Assembly (NCBI GenBank): GCA_026129765.1
Contig: JAHCHP010000001.1
Coordinates: 1-64,000 of the forward strand
Source of the DNA: Fimbriimonadia bacterium
GTDB lineage: Bacteria > Armatimonadota > Fimbriimonadia > Fimbriimonadales > GBS-DC
Direction: 5' to 3'
DNA length: 64,000 nucleotides
Shown: positions 60,306 to 64,000 of the stretch, one piece after another
How positions within the stretch are numbered: position 1 is the first letter of the stretch
Layout of the letters: each line of letters starts with the position of its first letter
Position numbers and translations under genes: made by a program
Notes under the pieces: model-generated
The model's input: only the letters and a program-made list of their open reading frames with translations
The model's database searches: none
Told to the model about the DNA's origin: nothing

Positions 60306-61022
60306 TTACCTGATAAAGGAATTGAGGCGCGTTTTCAAGCGGAGGTGCAATGCTTGAACGGCAGGCGTTGCGCCGGGCATTCTCCAATTCGGCTCTTTAC
60401 GGAAGTCGACAGGCGCAATCCATATCTGCCGATGTTTAGCTGGAACTTGTGCTGCCAAGCAGAACAGTTCCTCTATCGCTTCATCCCCAATCGCAAGGCA
60501 GCCGATGGATACGCTGTTGCCGTGAATAAAGATGTCGCCTCCCATCTGATTGCGGGGGAGAGTGGAGCGGCGGATGTCATCGGCATTGGGATAGTCGATC
60601 TTTATCGAGAGATGAAAGCGACTGTTTGGGTTTAGCGCATTCAGTCGGTAAAAACCTTCCGGCACTTGGCGGTCACCTTCGCGCTGTTTTGGTCCTACGG
60701 TGCCGCTCGCCGCCAAAATGGGATAGGTCGTCAAATAATGATAGCGCCCTGTTTTGCTTGCTCCCCATACCTCTATCAGTTTCTCAGTTTTAAAAGCCAA
60801 CAATTGCAGACGGGAGGGCGGATAACCAATCTTGAACATTTCGCATCGTGCTTTGAATCGTTTTTCCGCATTGGCACTCCACTTGTCTAAAACCTGTTGC
60901 AAGGTTCGCGGTTGCCCCATTTCACGGGTTCCAATCCAATCGTGAAGTGCTCCAGGAGATTGGAGACTGACCAGCGAGATGGCGAGTGAGAATGCTGCTA
61001 CAAGTCCAATCCATTTTTTCAT
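60306..61022 (-). CDS. L,D-transpeptidase (YkuD-like)
   Basis: 238 residues. One N-terminal hydrophobic segment (WIGLVAAFSLAISLVSL) exports or anchors it. The catalytic motif IHGNSVSIGCLAIGD contains H167, S172 and the nucleophile C175. Residues 115-150 (EGFYRLNALNP, KIDYPNADD) match the ErfK/YafK-type murein L,D-transpeptidases that make 3-3 crosslinks or attach proteins to peptidoglycan. A TACAAT box lies 10 bp before the ATG and no Shine-Dalgarno sequence is seen. It is first of a three-gene operon. Confidence 0.88.
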   Translation of the reverse strand: MKKWIGLVAAFSLAISLVSLQSPGALHDWIGTREMGQPRTLQQVLDKWSANAEKRFKARCEMFKIGYPPSRLQLLAFKTEKLIEVWGASKTGRYHYLTTYPILAASGTVGPKQREGDRQVPEGFYRLNALNPNSRFHLSIKIDYPNADDIRRSTLPRNQMGGDIFIHGNSVSIGCLAIGDEAIEELFCLAAQVPAKHRQIWIAPVDFRKEPNWRMPGATPAVQALHLRLKTRLNSFIR

Positions 61023-61032
61023 AGATTTTGGA

Positions 61033-61038
61033 ATTGTA
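61033..61038 (-). promoter_or_regulatory. -10 element of the L,D-transpeptidase operon, near-leaderless
   Basis: TACAAT on the minus strand ends 10 bp before the start codon at 61022. Confidence 0.4.
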
Positions 61039-61113
61039 CCTGACCTGAGCGAAGCAAACAGTTCTGCTTGCTTTCAATGTGAACCCATCCCCTTTATGCG
61101 CGTCTGAACCTAT

Positions 61114-61947
61114 ATGAGAAGTCTATGTCTCCCGATTCTTCTATGCGCCATTTTGCTATCCGCACACGCCGACAAAAAGACGGTTGCGTATCACCGGATG
61201 CCCGGCGTTAAGCCTGACCTGCTGAGCTTAGATATTCATTCCCAACCCGGATTCAAAAACGCGCCGGTGATGGTCTATGTTCATGGGGGTGGTTGGCAGG
61301 GTGGCGATAAGGCAAATGTGGGGCTTAAGAGCCGCTTTTTTAACCAGCAGGGCTACGTTTTTGTCAGCGTGAACTATCGGCTTTCTCCTGCGGTGCAGCA
61401 CCCTGCGCACGCGCAAGATGTCGCGAAAGCAGTCGCTTGGGTTCATAACGAGATTGCTCGGTACGGCGGTAACCCGGAGCGCATGTTTCTGATGGGACAT
61501 TCGGCGGGGGCGCATCTCGCGGCGTTGATCGGCGTGGATGAGCGATGGCTCAAAGCGGAAGGTAAATCTCTATCGATCATAAAAGGCGTGGTGTTATTGG
61601 ATACGGCTGCCTACGATTTGGCGGAGTTGATGTCGCGCGGAACCGAACGAACGAAACCCCACGAGCAAGCTTTTGGGAAAGACCCCAAAACGTGGCGTGA
61701 CGCTTCTCCTATCGAGCATATCCATTCGGGAAAAAACTACCCGCCTTTTTGGTTAGGGGTCGCGGAACGCCCTTTCAAACTGATTAATGTCGAACGATTC
61801 GCTAAGAAATTACGCGACTCCGGGACACGGGTTGAGATTTATGACGCGACGGCTTTTGAAACGCACGCCAGTATCAACCGCGACTTTGGCGCGAAAACAG
61901 ATAAGGTCACCCAAGCGGTTCAGAAGTTTTTGGAATCATTGAAGTAA
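61114..61947 (+). CDS. Exported alpha/beta hydrolase, esterase/lipase type
   Basis: 277 residues. A signal peptide (MRSLCLPILLCAILLSAHA) precedes the fold. The oxyanion motif HGGGW (57-61) and the nucleophile S130 in MGHSAGAHLAALIG identify the hormone-sensitive-lipase/BD-FAE-like group; a histidine in ATAFETHASINRDFG and an aspartate earlier complete the triad. It probably hydrolyses esters such as acetylated sugars outside the cytoplasm, but the substrate is not known. Single gene. Confidence 0.87.
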   Translation: MRSLCLPILLCAILLSAHADKKTVAYHRMPGVKPDLLSLDIHSQPGFKNAPVMVYVHGGGWQGGDKANVGLKSRFFNQQGYVFVSVNYRLSPAVQHPAHAQDVAKAVAWVHNEIARYGGNPERMFLMGHSAGAHLAALIGVDERWLKAEGKSLSIIKGVVLLDTAAYDLAELMSRGTERTKPHEQAFGKDPKTWRDASPIEHIHSGKNYPPFWLGVAERPFKLINVERFAKKLRDSGTRVEIYDATAFETHASINRDFGAKTDKVTQAVQKFLESLK

Positions 61948-62000
61948 GGGGGGTGTAAGGGACGCACTATCCGCGCCCCTCACTCTGATTGCGGGAATCA

Positions 62001-62669
62001 TTACCGCAAAAGGTAAACTTTCACATTACGCCGTCCGAACTGACGCGCATCGCGCAGCGAATGGAAACAGAGATCAATCTTGTTACCCTTAATCGCGCGA
62101 CCTTTGTCGGCGGCAATCGCCATACCATAGCCTTCAACATACAGCACTGTGCCGAGAGGGATCACTTTTGGATCCACCGCGACCAATCCATAACCGGCTG
62201 GCCAGCCGTTGGCAGTTCTGCCTGACCCGGTGCCGCCACCACTGGGGTGAGGCGTGTACGCCGATGCGTTCATGGTCATGACTCTCGCCCGGTAAAACCG
62301 GTCTTGTGTTCTTAAATCGCCCCGCGAAGAGATATGCGGGAAAACTCCCACCTGATAGATGGCGGGAACGGGCGGCTTGATCAACATATCTGCAAGCACG
62401 GTTACCGATTTCTTTTTGTTGTCCGAATATTGGACGGAACGAGTTATAATCCGCAATCCCGGTTCACCGGGCTGCGCTAAGACCCGCTTTCGCGGACTTA
62501 ATCGACGGTTGACTTCGTAGATCGTGGGGGACGCGATTGATACGCGTTCCGTTTCGATTCTGACGCTCTGACCGTTGCGAGCAAAAATCGGCAAAAATGC
62601 CGAGCAACACATTAAGACACACAACATTCGCAACGATCCACTCCACGGGGCGCTTCTCCTATGCTTCAT
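62001..62669 (-). CDS. 3D domain (Asp-box) protein with G5-like segment, cell-wall associated
   Basis: 222 residues from the ATG at 62669 (GGAGGT 7 nt upstream). A signal or anchor segment (MLCVLMCCSAFLPIFA) is followed by a G5-like region (about 45-110, ending TVLADMLIKPPVPAIYQVG) and a C-terminal 3D domain: MNASAYTPHPSGGGTGSGRT, GLVAVDPKVIPLGTVLYVEG, GYGMAIAADKGRAIKGNKID. The three aspartates (VDP, ADKG, KIDLCF) are the 3D catalytic residues of MltA/RpfB/YuiC-like lytic transglycosylases. It probably remodels peptidoglycan. A TTGACA-18-TAGACT promoter lies upstream. Confidence 0.87.
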   Translation of the reverse strand: MKHRRSAPWSGSLRMLCVLMCCSAFLPIFARNGQSVRIETERVSIASPTIYEVNRRLSPRKRVLAQPGEPGLRIITRSVQYSDNKKKSVTVLADMLIKPPVPAIYQVGVFPHISSRGDLRTQDRFYRARVMTMNASAYTPHPSGGGTGSGRTANGWPAGYGLVAVDPKVIPLGTVLYVEGYGMAIAADKGRAIKGNKIDLCFHSLRDARQFGRRNVKVYLLR

Positions 62670-62707
62670 CGCTTCGTACCTCCTGTCCCTGGTAGTGGAA
62701 ACGGTAA

Positions 62708-62737
62708 AGTCTACCCCAAGCAACCCGGAAATGTCAA
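62708..62737 (-). promoter_or_regulatory. Promoter of the 3D-domain gene
   Basis: On the minus strand TTGACA (62732-62737), 18 bp and TAGACT (62708-62713). Confidence 0.7.
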
Positions 62738-62810
62738 CCCTTTTTAGTTAAATTTTGTCTACTTCGGATAATTGGAAGCAAAGAGGTAAGGATTTTCACC
62801 GCTTTCCCCC

Positions 62811-62840
62811 TTGACAAGACCTATCGAATCAGGCTATAAT
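62811..62840 (+). promoter_or_regulatory. Promoter of the third pseudopilin gene
   Basis: TTGACA (62811-62816) and TATAAT (62835-62840) with an 18-bp spacer. The leader of about 93 nt is AT-rich and ends with ACAGGAGG. Confidence 0.82.
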
Positions 62841-62939
62841 ATCATCTATAACGATATAACCCTATATTAACATGGTTAGAATGTCTTCGCCTCGTAGGGG
62901 TTATGCGTTTTCTATACGTTTTTACAGGAGGTTGTTTCA

Positions 62940-63737
62940 ATGATGAAAAGACATCATTCAGGTTTTACGCTCATTGAACTGTTGGTCGTGATTGCGATTA
63001 TTGCCATCTTAGCCGCCATTCTGTTTCCTGTGTTTGCGCAAGCGCGAGAAAGCGCGCGCAAGACCCAGTGCCTTTCCAATACGAAGCAGATCGGTACAGC
63101 GGTCATGATGTATGTGCAGGATTATGATGAAGCATTGTTCGTTCAGCCCTGGCCCGGTGGTTGCACGGAAGTCAGCGGCAATGCGAACCCCAATCATCCC
63201 CGCCAGCATTGGGCAACGATTGTTTTTCCTTATGTCAAGAACGGAGGCGTTTTTGACTGTACCAGCTATGCGGGAACAACTTTTACCGCTGCTTATGCCC
63301 TGCACAACTGCGGGTCCGGAATCAATTCTCAACGAATCGTTCCTTTTGTGGAGTATGGGTTAAACGAGCCTCTCTTTGCGAGGCAGTCCAATGGTCTGCC
63401 GATTGCCACCACCTTGGCGCAGATGCAAGAGTCAGCCAGCATCGGTATCATCGCCGATAACAACTATATTTTCAGTTGGAGCAACTGTATATTGGGTTCG
63501 TTAGACACCACCTCCTATCGCCGCTACTGGCCCGAAGGGCGCAATGGATGGGAATTTTATCAAGGTCGACCGCGTCACCAAGGCGGCATGAATTTCATTT
63601 ATGCGGATGGGCACTCCAAGTGGTCGCGTTCTACCGACGCGCCAGAAACCCGTCCCGACTATGAAAAGGGCTACTATGCTGTGTTGATGACCGATGATAA
63701 ATATACCACTCGCGCCGCTTGCGAAGCAGGACGCTAA
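62940..63737 (+). CDS. Prepilin-type pseudopilin with H-X9-DG C-terminus (DUF1559-like)
   Basis: 265 residues; MMKRHHSG precedes [19 protein letters not shown] and [16 protein letters not shown]. The body has [20 protein letters not shown] and four cysteines. The end has [12 protein letters not shown] followed by HSKW. ACAGGAGG lies upstream and a near-perfect promoter at 62811-62840 drives it. A small membrane protein gene follows 15 nt after the stop and is probably co-transcribed. Confidence 0.88.
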   Translation: MMKRHHSGFTLIELLVVIAIIAILAAILFPVFAQARESARKTQCLSNTKQIGTAVMMYVQDYDEALFVQPWPGGCTEVSGNANPNHPRQHWATIVFPYVKNGGVFDCTSYAGTTFTAAYALHNCGSGINSQRIVPFVEYGLNEPLFARQSNGLPIATTLAQMQESASIGIIADNNYIFSWSNCILGSLDTTSYRRYWPEGRNGWEFYQGRPRHQGGMNFIYADGHSKWSRSTDAPETRPDYEKGYYAVLMTDDKYTTRAACEAGR

Positions 63738-63752
63738 GTCAGGGAGAAAGGG

Positions 63753-63932
63753 ATGACCAAAAAAGAGGTTTCTGCGCCGGTCGTGATCGGGATTGTGGTG
63801 GCAGTGGTTTTGATTGCAGCCTTCTTGCTCTACCGGAACTTCACGAGTGGAGGCGTTCAGGGCGACGGTCGGGCAGGTGAAACACAAGCCTTTCCCGGCG
63901 CGCCGCCCCCAGGCAGCGGTTCAGGACAATAA
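63753..63932 (+). CDS. 59-aa single-pass membrane protein downstream of a pseudopilin
   Basis: ATG at 63753 with AGGGAGAAAGG upstream; 59 codons to TAA. MTKKEVSAPVVIGIVVAVVL begins it; one transmembrane helix (about 9-26) is followed by LLYRNFTSGG and a Gly/Pro-rich outer tail ending PGSGSGQ. I recall similar short proteins downstream of H-X9-DG pseudopilins in Armatimonadota, but no function is known. It is below the length cut-off of usual gene callers. Confidence 0.7.
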   Translation: MTKKEVSAPVVIGIVVAVVLIAAFLLYRNFTSGGVQGDGRAGETQAFPGAPPPGSGSGQ

Positions 63933-63946
63933 GTATGTCTTCCCGC

Positions 63947-64000
63947 TTACACCCGAACCATTTGCTTCGCTTTCTCTAATCGCCGGACCACGCGCTCTTT
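63947..64000 (-). CDS. C-terminal fragment of an unidentified minus-strand gene
   Basis: On the minus strand 17 codons (KERVVRRLEKAKQMVRV) end at TAA (63947-63949); the gene continues beyond the window. The charged helical tail looks protein-like and the position is convergent with the preceding operon. Too short to identify, and possibly not coding. Confidence 0.4.
   Translation of the reverse strand, partial: KERVVRRLEKAKQMVRV

Overview
The window looks like a chromosomal segment of a free-living bacterium, most likely of the phylum Armatimonadota or a near relative. This is inferred from gene style only. Three separate genes carry the prepilin leader [19 protein letters not shown] followed by FPVFAQARE and end in an H-X9-DG motif; two exported proteins end in a PEP-CTERM tail (VPEPASMIAL...RRR); one enzyme carries a C-terminal dockerin. 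No phage, integrase, transposase, CRISPR array or rRNA was seen.

Layout. 1-7.5 kb: tail of a PEP-CTERM gene, a beta-CASP metallo-beta-lactamase, a minus-strand MoxR/coiled-coil membrane protein pair, an ABC-2 permease and pfkA. 7.5-11 kb: deoC, a secreted metzincin protease and a methyltransferase. 11-19.1 kb: a complete potassium-uptake operon on the minus strand in the order 31-aa ORF, kdpF, A, B, C, D, E, behind a near-consensus promoter. 19.2-28 kb: msrB, a monooxygenase, transketolase, a toxin-antitoxin pair with a frameshifted toxin, rplU, an M50 protease, nfo, a lipoprotein, a pseudopilin, an HD-GYP response regulator, a small membrane protein and a DtxR-type repressor. 28-35 kb: a PEP-CTERM protein, an exported orphan, a sugar ABC binding protein and permease, a BI-1 protein, a CADD-like protein, tRNA-Ser(UGA) and a DUF4432 protein. 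35-40.7 kb: a pseudopilin, a secreted GH13 amylase under a LacI regulator, and an SPFH/Arc pair. 40.7-48.7 kb: carB with a PyrR-type leader, an ABC-2 permease, an ECF sigma factor with a zinc-finger partner, prmA-rsmE, an ankyrin protein and a 63-aa protein. 48.8-64 kb: an Hsp70-like protein, the second sugar permease, a thioesterase, ispH, a second broken toxin-antitoxin pair, penicillin acylase, mtaB, a truncated ATPase-type regulator, an operon of L,D-transpeptidase, dockerin phosphodiesterase and VOC protein, an esterase, a 3D-domain protein and a third pseudopilin with a small membrane partner.

How the genes work together. The sugar-binding protein, its permease, the distant second permease, the GH13 enzyme, the LacI regulator and the DUF4432 protein suggest uptake and processing of alpha-glucan oligosaccharides. 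The Kdp operon gives high-affinity potassium uptake with its own sensor and regulator. Most other genes are single housekeeping units.

Two features recur. Many genes have a -10 hexamer only 7-10 bp before the start codon and no usable Shine-Dalgarno sequence, which implies leaderless mRNAs. Three intergenic sites carry related composite palindromic repeats; one is flanked by a 12-bp direct repeat and another by inverted hairpins.
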